DNA from: Pseudomonadaceae bacterium
GTDB taxonomy: Bacteria > Pseudomonadota > Gammaproteobacteria > Pseudomonadales > Azotimanducaceae
NCBI GenBank assembly: GCA_024743175.1
Contig: JANSXA010000008.1
Location: forward strand, 1 to 64,000
Length of the DNA stretch: 64,000 bases
Direction: 5' to 3'
Shown here: positions 15,447 to 25,549 of the stretch, in pieces
Numbering within the stretch: position 1 is the first letter of the stretch
How the letters are laid out: each line of letters opens with the position of its first letter
Notes under the pieces: generated by a model
The model's input: only the letters and a program-made list of their open reading frames with translations
What the model was told of the DNA's origin: nothing
Database searches by the model: none
Program-made: the position numbers and the translations under genes

Positions 15447-18400
15447 TTACGGACCTATAATCCGTTGCATACTCTGCATGAGCGCCCCCTTAAATGCCTC
15501 GTCACTTGCAAACAATTTGTAAAACTCTAAATCGTCTTTGCGTCGTTTGAGCATGATCTCTTTGAATAACTTTTCGAAGGCCAGGTTTTGATTGTGAGGA
15601 TCTGGATTGTTCTTGTACTTATCCTGAAAATCGGGGTGGGCCTTGATAGAGTCAGCCATACTGAGCAATCTGATGCGTTGTTCTTCAGGTGTAGCGCTCC
15701 ATCCTTGGAACCATCGCTCATTAAATGTTTGGACTATCTGGTCTAACGGATCGGTTTCTTTGTCACCGCCGTGAGCCCCGCGAGGATTAGGATTTTGAGG
15801 GTCGAGATCTGTATCAGATTCATCTAGACCAATTGCATGGTTTAGTTTAACTCGCTGCAATCCATACGAACTAAGATCCACTGAATCGAGCAATTCATCG
15901 AGCAAGCCAGCATCTGGATCAATGACTTTAAGCTTGGGAATGAGAAACTTCAAAAACCAGAACAATTTCTCCCAGACGATCATCTCGTAGGGCATGATCG
16001 CGGCCATTTGGCCGTATATCTTCACGAACTGCTTTGCTTTGATTTTGAAATCCGCTTTATCTTCATTCTCAAGTTCAAGATCGCTGTTAAATCGAGCTGC
16101 AGCGATATCAATTATTGGGCTCAGGGTTTGCGCATCCTCTTCAGCGAAGTAGCGTTTTACAAACTCTTCCACCTCGGTCCATTCGTAGACTCCGACTTCG
16201 TCCATTTGGTCTTTTAGCTCATGGAGGACATTTATGTCGGTCGCCTCAGACAGTGAGGTGGCTGTGTAAAATGGGTCAAAGGCAGCCTTTACATCATCAA
16301 TCGTGTTGAAGAAGTCTAGAATAAAGAGGTCTTCGGTTTTTTTGCCCAGCTTCGGTGCTGACCTATTGAGTCTCGAAAGCGCTTGAACACACAAAACACC
16401 AGCCAGTTTCTTATCGACATATATACAAGATAGTTTTGGTTGATCAAAGCCCGTCAAATACTTGTTGGCTACCACAAGTAAGCGGCACTCATCCTCATTC
16501 ACGCCTTTTGGCTTTGTCTCACCGATGTAGTTTTTATCGAACATTTCACTGGTATCGTTATCCGAGAATCCGTTGATCTCGGCTTCGGTATATTCGATGC
16601 CATCCACTTCTTTGGTTCCTGAAAACGCGACGAGCGCCTTAAAAGGGTTGCCGTGAGCTTGAAGAATCCGTTCGATGGCTTTGTGGTAACGAATAGCAGT
16701 TTCAATGTTTTGAGTAACGATCATTCCCTTGGCCTTGCCACGCAGCTTCTTAGCATTCACGACCTGAGGTATGAAGTGCTCCAGCATAATTTCTGCTTTT
16801 GTGTCGATGGTCTGCTGTGAGCGCTCTACGAAAGCTCTAAGTTTTTTCTGCGCCTTTTTAGTATCGAACTCGGGGTTTTCGGCGATTGATTTTTCAATCT
16901 CATAGTAGCTTTTGTATGTTGTGTAGTTAGATAACACGTCAAGAATGAATCCTTCCTCGATCGCTTGTTTCATCGAGTACAGATGAAACGGCTTAAAGGA
17001 GCCATCATTCTGGCGCTCGCCAAACTTCTCCAGGGTATTATTCTTAGGAGTAGCAGTGAAAGCTAAGTATGATGCATTGCCGCGCATTTTGCGTGATCTC
17101 ATCGCCTCAAGGATTTTGTCTTGGGTATCTTCTTCCTCTTCGTCGTTTTTACCCATTGCGCGGTTCATGTTGTCGTGCGCTGTACCGGATTGCGAGCTGT
17201 GCGCCTCGTCGATGAGAACAGCAAAGCGTTTTTCGCTCAGGTCTGATATTCCATCAATAATGAAGGGGAACTTCTGAATTGTAGTGATAATTATCTTCTT
17301 GCCGTTCTCCAGAGCCGATTTTAGCTCGGAAGACTTTTGCGCAGCCGTAACAATGTTTTTAACTTCAGAAAAATCTCTAATATTGTCGCGAAGCTGCCGG
17401 TCGAGAAGACGCCTGTCCGTCACGACAATCACCGAATCGAATAGAGGTTGATCAATTCCTTTGCTGCCGGGAACTTTATCAGAGGCTGGATAGGTCTCGA
17501 TAAGCTGATAAGCAGCCCAGGTGATCGAGTTCGACTTGCCCGAGCCTGCTGAATGTTGAATGAGATAGGTCTGGCCAACCCCATTTTCTGAGGCATGGGA
17601 AACGATACCTCTAACCGCATCCATTTGGTGGTAGCGAGGAAAAAACAAAGTACGCTTGTTAAGTTGGTCTTTGCTTGTACCGTCAAGCCGTACAAAGTGC
17701 TGAACAATGTTTGCGAGACTTTCCCTGGCAAATACTTCCTGCCAAAGATAAGCAGTTTTGTGCCCATTCGGGTTCGGAGGATTACCCTGCCCGTTGTTAT
17801 TGCCTTTGTTAAAAGGCAGGAAGAACGTGCTTTTCCCTGACAATTTGGTAGTCATATAGACTTCGTCTGTATCGACCGCCATGTGGACGAGGCAACGGCT
17901 AAAGTTCAGCAATGGCTGGTTTGCGTCTCGATCTTCTCGATATTGTTTTTGTCCATGATAACGAGCTGTTTGGCCGGTCCACGCGTTTTTGAGTTCAATG
18001 GTTATTAATGGCAACCCGTTAACAAATAGAACCATATCGATTTCTTGCAAGGGGTTCGCAAGCGAGTAGCGAACCTGCCGCGTGCAGCTAAATATGTTGT
18101 GTTCGAAATTCTGTTTTACCTTTTCACTGCTGCTCGCAAGAGGTGCGGGATACATCAAGGAAAGATGTGCATCGTCAACGCTTAGTCCCTTCTTCAGCAA
18201 GTGAAGAATACCGTGCTTCTTAATCAGACGATCAAACCGCTCCAATATCTTTCGCTACCAGTCATTCGGACTGTTACGCTTAATCTTATTTAACTCTTCT
18301 TCATGAGTTTCTTCGAGGTAGTTCCAAAAAAGGCGCTCATCAATCGCATATTGCATGTTGAAGTCGGTTGCAGCGCCTATTTCAAATCCTAGACCTTGAG

Positions 18401-18500
18401 TAACTGGCTTCTCACCGGCCGTCAAATCCTCAGAGCTGATGCCTGCGAGACATTTCTCAATCGCGGCTTCTAATGCTTGCTCATTTGTTTGACTAACCAT
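15447..18500 (-). pseudogene. hsdR: Type I restriction subunit HsdR, interrupted by amber codon
   Basis: Restriction/translocase subunit of a type I system. The gene starts at 18500 (MVSQTNEQALEAAIEK), but codon 82 is TAG at 18252-18254 (reading NDW-stop-RKILERFDRL). Both halves are in the same frame. Relatives have DWQ at this place, so one C-to-T change of CAG explains the stop. The remaining 932 codons (18245-15447) are intact: nuclease motif EIDMVLF...ITIELKN, helicase Walker A QHSAGSGKSNS, DEAH box (LIDEAHSSQS). Restart at the TTG at 18245 would give a protein without the first 84 residues; activity is doubtful. Confidence 0.85.
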
Positions 18501-18513
18501 GTCAATCCATCCC

Positions 18514-19677
18514 TTATGCGAAATTCTGCTTTTTCAGTGCTTCAGACGCTTGTTGCAATGGTTCTTTAAACGCCTTCTCAAACTTAGTCATTTGCGCCAG
18601 GTGCCATTCGACCCATGCAGACCACTGTTCTTTGTTAAAACCATCGGCCTTGCAAGTGAACTGAATTCGGCTAGATTTTTTGTCATCGAGTCTCAACCAT
18701 TCCAATTGTTCACCAAAACTCTCTTCAATTGTTTCCTGCTTCTGCTTGAGAAAGTCAAACGTGAACTTGTTTTCCTCGGTTGAGCTTCGCGCTAAAGAGA
18801 GTTCAACTCGCAGCTCTTTTTGTAGAAAAATAAGGGCGTAGGGGCAACCGCTCACACCAGAGCCGGCCGCAAGCCAATGGTCTTTGCTTGGTCTGATATT
18901 GTTGTATAGCGTGCAGTCACTATTCTGAAATACTTCTAACGCATGCTCCCAGTATGCACGCCGGACAGTGTGGCGATTTTTTAACACGACCTCTGTGGTC
19001 TTTTCTTCCGCTTCCTTGGCGCTGATTCCAATCATCAATTCCTTGGCCTCGGGTGTGGGGATAATTTGGTCAATGTTAATAAGTAGCTGCTCGCCAAGTG
19101 CGTGAGGCGTAACTTTGAAACACTGAATACTAATGCCTTGCCCAAGCAACCAAAGAGCCGTGCTTGTTACCTCTTTTCGAAAATAGGCCGCCACCATCAT
19201 CAAGCGTTGGCTATTACCAAGATTGAGCTTTACCTCATCAAGGTCTGGGGCTTCGAGGAACTCGCAAATCTGTGAAGAGGCATCAGCCATATCCTGCAGT
19301 GTGGGTTCTGCCTTGGATTTGTACCCATATCGGTTAAGGTACTGCTGAAATATCTCAACAATTTGAAGCTTTGTTAGGCTTGCGCAGTAAGATGCATATT
19401 TGAGAGCTTGCCATACAACGTCGCGGCCACTGTCGTCGAGTTTATTCTCGATGATGACCAGGTTCCCATCTTTATCCAGTGCGAGTAAATCAAGTCGTTC
19501 TCGAGTGTCATCAAACCCATCGAACTCCTTTTGAATAATTAGAAGCTCTTCCCCCAAGGCAGAGGGTTCATGCGCTAACCATTCCTGTAAGTGCTTTCGC
19601 TCTGTAAACCCTAACTCACCAAAACTCTTCGTTTTAATCGGCGTTATGCGGTTAGTTTGATCGTTAACGGTGAACAT
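18514..19677 (-). CDS. DUF4268 protein with nuclease-like N-terminus
   Basis: A 387-residue protein often embedded in type I restriction operons. The N-terminal half has a PD-(D/E)XK-like pattern (RLDLLALDKDGNLVIIENKL, at about residues 61-80), and the C-terminal 150 residues match DUF4268 in layout (RRAYWEHALEVF and later IRPSKDHWLAAG). It lies between hsdS and hsdR with 12-13 base gaps. A role in modulating restriction or an independent nuclease are both possible; the sequence does not decide. Confidence 0.7.
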   Translation of the reverse strand: MFTVNDQTNRITPIKTKSFGELGFTERKHLQEWLAHEPSALGEELLIIQKEFDGFDDTRERLDLLALDKDGNLVIIENKLDDSGRDVVWQALKYASYCASLTKLQIVEIFQQYLNRYGYKSKAEPTLQDMADASSQICEFLEAPDLDEVKLNLGNSQRLMMVAAYFRKEVTSTALWLLGQGISIQCFKVTPHALGEQLLINIDQIIPTPEAKELMIGISAKEAEEKTTEVVLKNRHTVRRAYWEHALEVFQNSDCTLYNNIRPSKDHWLAAGSGVSGCPYALIFLQKELRVELSLARSSTEENKFTFDFLKQKQETIEESFGEQLEWLRLDDKKSSRIQFTCKADGFNKEQWSAWVEWHLAQMTKFEKAFKEPLQQASEALKKQNFA

Positions 19678-19689
19678 GACGCCTCCTTG

Positions 19690-20988
19690 CTATGTCACTT
19701 TGATTTTGCCGGTAACAGCGCTGTTGATTAGCGTAGTTTTGTATTCTTTTAGTTTTTCGATTTGTTCAATTTGTAACTCAATCGAAGCATCAATTTTGGC
19801 TGACATATCTTCTAAGTATTCGAAGATCTGAATCTGCTCATCTACTTTGGGAAGAACAACTAGGAGATTCTTCAAGAGTTCCTGACTTAACGAAGCACGT
19901 ATTACCAAATTCATTTCTTTTACAAAATACTCCCTCATCATCGGGGCGTTGAAGTAATACTTTGAAAATTCTTTCGTCAACTTATCGCTTGTAGGCCGAA
20001 AGCGAATGAGAAACCCTGCGAATGTTGCCTTCTCTATAGGCTTGAAGCAGATGGATGCAAATCCAATTTCATCAATTGTCTCGGAAGTTCGAGTAAAGAA
20101 TACGTCTCCAGATCGAACCGAATATGACACTTGATCGAAAAACGACGATTTCGCTAGTCCATCAACTATCATAGGAAGCTGACGATTTTTGTAAACGTCA
20201 CCATAACTAACAAACGGATACCCTTCGCCAAAGTATTCAGCACCAGCGCTAACTCCATTTTGGGTTCTACCTAGATATCTAAGCTTCTTTACTTCCCAGT
20301 GTTGCGGTATTTGGCCGATCCAGTCCACACCTGAATCTTTCAGTGGTGCATTGGGATTTAAACCTTGGGTAACTGCTTTTTGGATGATGATTTGCTTGCG
20401 CTCTTTGAGCAGGGTGATTTGTTTTTCTTTTATGGCGATTGCTTCATCAATTTGACCAGTTTTTTCATCGAGAAATTGGGCAATTGCAATTTGTTCTGCT
20501 TTTGGAGGGAAAACAAGCAAGCTATTGGCTATATGATTGAAGCTAATAGTCTGTCTCACACCAGAACCGAGTAACTTCATGTATGCGACATCGTATCTAT
20601 GAAAAAAATAGTTGAAATAGTCTCTACTAATTCCCACTTTTTCTTTTAAAACTATATATCCGGCGCTTACTACTACATTGATCTTGGAAAGTGCTATTCG
20701 TAGGCTAATTAAGTCGAAATTGAGGTTTAGAGGATTTATTAAAAATTCTCCAGTTAGTACTTCTTGGTAAGAGGCTTTTGTGGATAGTGGAACTTTCTCA
20801 TCATCTTTTCTGACCACTTTCCCGAAACTGATTGATCCGCAATTTAGGGTCATATTTTGTGTGTGTTTCTTCTCGTAGAACAAATGCTTTAACTTTTCTA
20901 TTTCCCAATGCTCCGGAATATCAGAAATCCAATCTTCGCCTGAGCTTTTGTATGCATCATATTTTGGCATTTGAACTAGAGATTGCAT
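19690..20988 (-). CDS. hsdS: Type I restriction specificity subunit HsdS
   Basis: A 432-residue DNA recognition subunit with two target-recognition domains separated by conserved helical spacers. The two halves both start with an SGVDWIG/IPQHWEVKKL-type segment (SSGEDWISDIPEHWEIEKLK at residue 15, and DSGVDWIGQIPQHWEVKKLR in the middle), and both end in a coiled coil (KEKQITLLKERKQ; EQIEKLKEYKTTLINSAVTG). The ATG overlaps the hsdM stop by one base. The recognised sequence cannot be read from the protein. Confidence 0.9.
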   Translation of the reverse strand: MQSLVQMPKYDAYKSSGEDWISDIPEHWEIEKLKHLFYEKKHTQNMTLNCGSISFGKVVRKDDEKVPLSTKASYQEVLTGEFLINPLNLNFDLISLRIALSKINVVVSAGYIVLKEKVGISRDYFNYFFHRYDVAYMKLLGSGVRQTISFNHIANSLLVFPPKAEQIAIAQFLDEKTGQIDEAIAIKEKQITLLKERKQIIIQKAVTQGLNPNAPLKDSGVDWIGQIPQHWEVKKLRYLGRTQNGVSAGAEYFGEGYPFVSYGDVYKNRQLPMIVDGLAKSSFFDQVSYSVRSGDVFFTRTSETIDEIGFASICFKPIEKATFAGFLIRFRPTSDKLTKEFSKYYFNAPMMREYFVKEMNLVIRASLSQELLKNLLVVLPKVDEQIQIFEYLEDMSAKIDASIELQIEQIEKLKEYKTTLINSAVTGKIKVT

Positions 20989-23375
20989 TAGCCTTCTCCC
21001 TGAACTTCTGCCACATCGACACTAAGTATTTGCGCGATCAGACCTTCTGCCTTTTTTTCCAACTCAAGTATGTCGTTAGCCACTTCTTCGGGCGAACGTA
21101 GAGGCTTGTGCTGGTAGAAGTATTTCGTGAAAGAGAGCTCGTATCCAATTTTTGTACTATCTAAGTTGATCCAAGCTTCTTCGACATGCGGTTTGACTTC
21201 GGTGTGGAAATACTGATGTATCTCTTTGTTAAAAGGCACTGACTCTGCATCCCGCAGATCACTACTTGGCTCATAGGTTATGTACTCACTTGGATTATCC
21301 GTTGAGTAATAACCATAGTCCGGCAATTGATCCTCCGTACAATCCAAATGTTCAAGTAAAGAGGCAAGCTTGTCGTCTGAAAGCTTGATGTTTTTTTTGA
21401 GCACTTTAGCAGCGCTTTCGTCATACCAACTTACGGCATTTAAAATCAAATTCTTCTCCGGCGCTGAAAGCTTGATTTTCTGAGCTTTAAGCACGTCATC
21501 AACTCTATTATTAAAGACATTGAAGTCGCCAAACTCTTGGTCACCGATCTCGGTCATTAGAAGATTGGCAGCCTCAAAAATAGCCCGATGTTTCAGCCAG
21601 TGTTTTTCATCAAGAAGTTTCGATTTTGATTTGGCGTTTACACTAAAATGCTTGTCGTCACACCATTCGAGAATTTCCTTACTCAGCGCCTTTAAATAGC
21701 CTTTTTCGTAGACTTCATCGCCATGCTCGGTGAATAGATGCTCCATCACGTCAGTGAGTGACTTGTCAAATCGCAACCGGGCGATCGCATCCGGTGTAAA
21801 TTTGGCTTTTCGCCGATCTGGACGTTCAATATTTACCTTGTAGTATCCAAAATCACTATTGCTGAATACTTGGCTGGCGATGCCGACAGGATCGTGGTTT
21901 GCATTTAGTTCACGATCTATTGATGCGCACTCAAGATAAGTTTGCGTGATTTCTTCGATATGCTTAGGAGTAAATTCGCAGTTCTTTTCACCAAGGTTTT
22001 TGCGTAGCTTTTTGAATAGCAAGTTAGCGTCAATTAGCTGGATCTTTCCCTTTCGTGACGAGGGTTTATTGTTATTGAGCAGCCAGATGTAGGTGGTGAT
22101 CCCTGTGTTGTAGAAAAGATTGTTGGGTAGCTGAACAATAGCTTCGAGCATGTCGTTCTCAATGATGTAGCGACGGATATTGCTTGCGCCGCCACCGGCA
22201 TCACCCGTAAACAGGCTAGAGCCGTTGTGAACTGAAGCTATCCTGCTGCCCATTGGACTCGATGATGGTGATTTCATCTTGCTCACCATCTCCATCAGAA
22301 AAAGAAGCTGTCCATCACTAGAGGAAGGGGTAGCGTCAACCGTTTCCTTGTTACCCCAATAGTCCGTAAGTTCGACCTTAAAGCGAGAGTCGATTACGTC
22401 TTTCCCATCTTTGATATTCTTTGCTTCCGATGCCCAACTTTTGCCATATGGCGGATTGGAAAGCATGAAGTCGAAGCGATCTGATGCGAACTCATCGGTC
22501 GAAAGTGTGGAGCCAACCTTAATGTTTGCCGGATTGTTACCCTTAATCATCATGTCAGACTTACAGATCGCATAAGTCTCATCGTTGATCTCTTTGCCGT
22601 AAAGATGGATGTCGCGATTTGCTGCAGGGTATTTTTCTTCGATAAAGTTCTGTGATTCTGTGAGCATCCCACCACTACCACACGCGGGATCGTAGACAGT
22701 AATTGTAAGCGGGAGGTCGTCCTTGATAGGATCAAAGACCAAATGCGTCATCAGTTCAATCACTTCCCGCGGCGTAAAGTGCTCTCCGGCCTCTTCGTTA
22801 TTCTCTTCATTGAATTTACGAATTAGCTCTTCAAACACATAGCCCATACCCAGATTGGTGAGCGCCGGCAATTTGTTGCCGTCGGGGTCTTCCCGTTCGT
22901 TGGGCGTAAGATTGATATAGGGAGAAACAAATTTCTCCAGCGTATCAAGCAGAACATCTTTGCCCGCCATGTGTCGTATTTGCGTCTGCAGATTAAAGCG
23001 CTCGACGATTTCCTTAACATTCGCGCTAAATCCATTGAGGTATTCCTCAAAGTTGGCGAGCAATATCTGTTGGTTATTAGTGGCGGTACTGAACAGGCTC
23101 TTAAGCGTCCATTTGGACGTATTATAGAAAACGTAGCCCGAAGCTTCCTTAAGCGGCTCTTCGTCGAGCTCGATGGCCTTCATTTCCTTTTTTTGGAACT
23201 CAACTTCCTCTAGAACGGCTTCCTTATTCTCTTCTAGCAAAGTATCTAGGCGTCGCAACACCACCATTGGCAAAATGACGTCGCGGTACTTTCCGCGCAC
23301 ATAGACATCGCGCAGGCAGTCATCAGCTATGTTCCAGATAAACGAAACGAGTTTGTTGTGTACGGAATGATCCAT
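20988..23375 (-). CDS. hsdM: Type I restriction methyltransferase HsdM
   Basis: A 795-residue adenine methyltransferase, longer than the usual 500-550 residues because of a C-terminal helical extension. The SAM motif YDPACGSGGML and the catalytic NPPY motif (SNPPYGKSW) are both present, and the N-terminal helical domain (VHNKLVSFIWNIADDCLRD) is typical. With HsdS it protects host DNA. It is the first gene of the operon and has an AT-rich stretch upstream that may contain the promoter. With hsdR broken this pair may act as methylation only. Confidence 0.9.
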   Translation of the reverse strand: MDHSVHNKLVSFIWNIADDCLRDVYVRGKYRDVILPMVVLRRLDTLLEENKEAVLEEVEFQKKEMKAIELDEEPLKEASGYVFYNTSKWTLKSLFSTATNNQQILLANFEEYLNGFSANVKEIVERFNLQTQIRHMAGKDVLLDTLEKFVSPYINLTPNEREDPDGNKLPALTNLGMGYVFEELIRKFNEENNEEAGEHFTPREVIELMTHLVFDPIKDDLPLTITVYDPACGSGGMLTESQNFIEEKYPAANRDIHLYGKEINDETYAICKSDMMIKGNNPANIKVGSTLSTDEFASDRFDFMLSNPPYGKSWASEAKNIKDGKDVIDSRFKVELTDYWGNKETVDATPSSSDGQLLFLMEMVSKMKSPSSSPMGSRIASVHNGSSLFTGDAGGGASNIRRYIIENDMLEAIVQLPNNLFYNTGITTYIWLLNNNKPSSRKGKIQLIDANLLFKKLRKNLGEKNCEFTPKHIEEITQTYLECASIDRELNANHDPVGIASQVFSNSDFGYYKVNIERPDRRKAKFTPDAIARLRFDKSLTDVMEHLFTEHGDEVYEKGYLKALSKEILEWCDDKHFSVNAKSKSKLLDEKHWLKHRAIFEAANLLMTEIGDQEFGDFNVFNNRVDDVLKAQKIKLSAPEKNLILNAVSWYDESAAKVLKKNIKLSDDKLASLLEHLDCTEDQLPDYGYYSTDNPSEYITYEPSSDLRDAESVPFNKEIHQYFHTEVKPHVEEAWINLDSTKIGYELSFTKYFYQHKPLRSPEEVANDILELEKKAEGLIAQILSVDVAEVQGEG

Positions 23376-23616
23376 TAAGTACCCTTAGTATTCTTTTTCC
23401 TATTGCCCGAATGGCTGATGCATTGCCCAGGTGACAGCAGCTACCAGCAAGCGTGCTATATCGCAACGCAAGGCCTCTGGCTAGTTCGTATTTAATCAGA
23501 CATAGCACATAAGGTCTTCATAACTAAAGAAATTTTGAGAATAAGTAAGGCTAAACGTTTCTGTTTTGCTCTGAATCAAGAAAATTGTGGCAAGAGGCCT
23601 GGCGTTAAGTGGTGCT

Positions 23617-24000
23617 CAAGCGGCAATCCGCTTGGCGATGGGGTCCAGGGGAGAGCTGAAATCTCCCTTGGCGCGCATCCAATCCGCGCAGGGTTGGTCT
23701 CGATGAAATCGTCATGGGGGTCTTGGGGGTAGCGCAGAATGCTCCCCCAAGTGGTGGTGCAGCGGCCAAACGTTTGCTCGCGATGAACCGGCGATACGGG
23801 TTCAATGGCACACCGAGGCTCAATGCCGAGGAGTGTGCCAGGCGAGAGGGATGCAACGGGAGAGCGCCAGCGTCTCCCTTGCCAAGCTAGGCGTTGGACT
23901 AGGAGCGCAGCTCCGGCAAATCGAAGATTTGTAGTACAACGCACAGCTTGCGTGCAACGCGAAACAAGTTTCGCTGGGTGTATTACACAGTGGATGTGTA
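23617..24000. ncRNA. GC-rich array of nine hairpins, candidate structured RNA
   Basis: About 380 bases with no plausible reading frame but a dense run of perfect hairpins. Stems are at 23618-23623/23628-23633, 23649-23654/23662-23667, 23722-23729/23744-23751, 23807-23813/23833-23839, 23858-23863/23873-23878, 23902-23906/23910-23914, 23917-23922/23926-23931, 23959-23965/23968-23974 and 23984-23989/23995-24000. A closing stem GCGTTG/CAACGC (23891-23896 with 23937-23942) encloses two of them, as in a multibranched RNA. The strand cannot be decided. It lies between hsdM's upstream side and the 3' end of the STAND operon. Identity is unknown; an ORF-less omega-type RNA is one possibility. Confidence 0.5.
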
Positions 24001-24011
24001 CTGCGCTTGGT

Positions 24012-24569
24012 CTAGTTTTCTTCGGACATTCCTTTCGTAGCTTCAACAGCTGCGCCTAATAGATCTAAGGCTTCTTCGTGAAGATCCATAGCCCATTGCT
24101 CGATATCTTTAGGACCCTTGTGCTCCACGCCAGACCTAATTGTTTCTTCTCTGATCCACTGATAGCCCGCAATGAGCACTGCACGAGCAATTGTCATGTC
24201 TGGGACAGCATCGGGAAGGCTGAAGGGGTCGATATGAGCAACAACCTTGTCGCGAAAATTGCGAAGCTGTAACCAGTATTCTGACCACTGCTGCTCAGTG
24301 ATGCCTGCAGCCTGAAGAACATGTGAGCGGAACGCTGGAACTTCTTTCACCAGCTTCTTCCAGTGCACTTCATTGCTGTCGGTCCCGAATAATTTAGTCC
24401 ATTCGATCACGAAAATGCGTATGTACTGTGCACGAGTGTGAAGCCAAAGTTTGGATTCTCCAGCACCTACTTCCAACAACGCTCGGTGATATGTCAGGGA
24501 ACGCAGAGCATCATACATGGTCGTAAAGGCATCATGAGCTCGTTTTAAATCAGGCGGGAGATCAGGCAC
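24012..24569 (-). CDS. HEPN-like protein
   Basis: A 185-residue all-helical protein starting at GTG 24569. The signature RNFRDKVVAH ends in R106-x5-H112, which fits the R-x4-6-H motif of HEPN RNases, and the preceding helix carries conserved-looking W and Y residues. It is the last gene of the STAND/TPR operon, 23 bases after the TPR gene, in the place where a toxin or effector would be expected. The motif is short, and a non-catalytic HEPN-like fold is possible. Confidence 0.55.
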   Translation of the reverse strand: MPDLPPDLKRAHDAFTTMYDALRSLTYHRALLEVGAGESKLWLHTRAQYIRIFVIEWTKLFGTDSNEVHWKKLVKEVPAFRSHVLQAAGITEQQWSEYWLQLRNFRDKVVAHIDPFSLPDAVPDMTIARAVLIAGYQWIREETIRSGVEHKGPKDIEQWAMDLHEEALDLLGAAVEATKGMSEEN

Positions 24570-24592
24570 TTATCCCTTCATTGTTCAGTTTG

Positions 24593-25549
24593 TTAATGTT
24601 CGAGTACTTCCAATTGTTCGCGTATTCTGTGTTGATAGAAAAGGTTCGTCCGCTGAGTTTCCAGATCGAGCCCTGCTGAAAACACTTGGACCGCTGCTTC
24701 CTTCTTTGCCAGTTCAAGCAAACAAGAGCCTGCAAACAGAAAATCACGCGCGCTTTCCTGTGTTTTGTGGACAAGGCTCGCGCGAAACTTGTCCGTAGGC
24801 CCCCAAGCCTCAAGTACCTCCACTTCCAAAAATTCTGCAAATTGCCCAAGAGCTTTAGAATGTTGTCCCGACACCATCGACAAACAAGCTTGCATGGAGC
24901 CTAGTTTGTTCTCAACTGCTGCGACTTTGTGCTTGTCTTTCGCGTTCAAACCAGCCTGCGTCGTCTCGTCTTCCCGCACCTGAGAATATCTGCGTAAAGC
25001 GTCTTCATAATCTCCGAGTTCTATCGAGGTTTCGAACAATCTACCTTTGATGTTGTAAACAAAACTTTTTGCCAAGCCGTTTTCCGGGAACTCCTTGGAG
25101 AGATGTTCCATCTTCGCAAGATGTTCGGTCATCAGGCTTTTAGCCTTCTCGAAATCAAGCTCCCGAGAAAAAACCGCGTTGTGTGTGCACCGAAAATTGG
25201 CTACTTCAACGCCGACCGAGTTTGCGCCTAGCTGAGCGTGTTTTGCACTCCGTTGGAAGTGCTTCGTAGACGCATCAAAGTTACCGCTCATGAACTCTAC
25301 AAATCCTTGTTCATATTCGAGCATGTCGATATCTCGGTGTGTGATCTCATCATCGAGTTTTTCGTGGTAGAGCGTGAGCAGTTTTAGATTTTCCCGCGAA
25401 GCATCGTCCAAAAAACCGTCGTCCCTGTATCTAGAACGGATGGTGCCCGCGTAGTCCTTAAGGTCTTCAATACTCAACTTGTATAGGTCTGAAGAATCAA
25501 TATCGAGGGCTCGTCGATCATTGATCGACACTGAGTTATCTGTGTTCAA
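24593..25549 (-). CDS. TPR-repeat protein of the STAND operon
   Basis: A 318-residue helical protein with tetratricopeptide-like repeats (EYEQGFVEFMSGNFDASTKH, LFETSIELGDYEDALRRY, LLELAKKEAAVQVFSAGLDL). The start is TTG at 25549, overlapping the stop of the upstream NTPase (TTGA), so translation is coupled. In Avs-type STAND proteins the TPR sensor is fused to the NTPase; here it is a separate polypeptide and may be the sensor or a scaffold between NTPase and effector. That role is inference. Confidence 0.65.
   Translation of the reverse strand: MNTDNSVSINDRRALDIDSSDLYKLSIEDLKDYAGTIRSRYRDDGFLDDASRENLKLLTLYHEKLDDEITHRDIDMLEYEQGFVEFMSGNFDASTKHFQRSAKHAQLGANSVGVEVANFRCTHNAVFSRELDFEKAKSLMTEHLAKMEHLSKEFPENGLAKSFVYNIKGRLFETSIELGDYEDALRRYSQVREDETTQAGLNAKDKHKVAAVENKLGSMQACLSMVSGQHSKALGQFAEFLEVEVLEAWGPTDKFRASLVHKTQESARDFLFAGSCLLELAKKEAAVQVFSAGLDLETQRTNLFYQHRIREQLEVLEH

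Noticed and set aside
23600-23910. GTTRRRY-type sites at about 23604 and 23893 suggesting integron attC
   Set aside because: Both are in the same orientation with no matching RYYYAAC partner at the right distance; no integrase or cassette is near.
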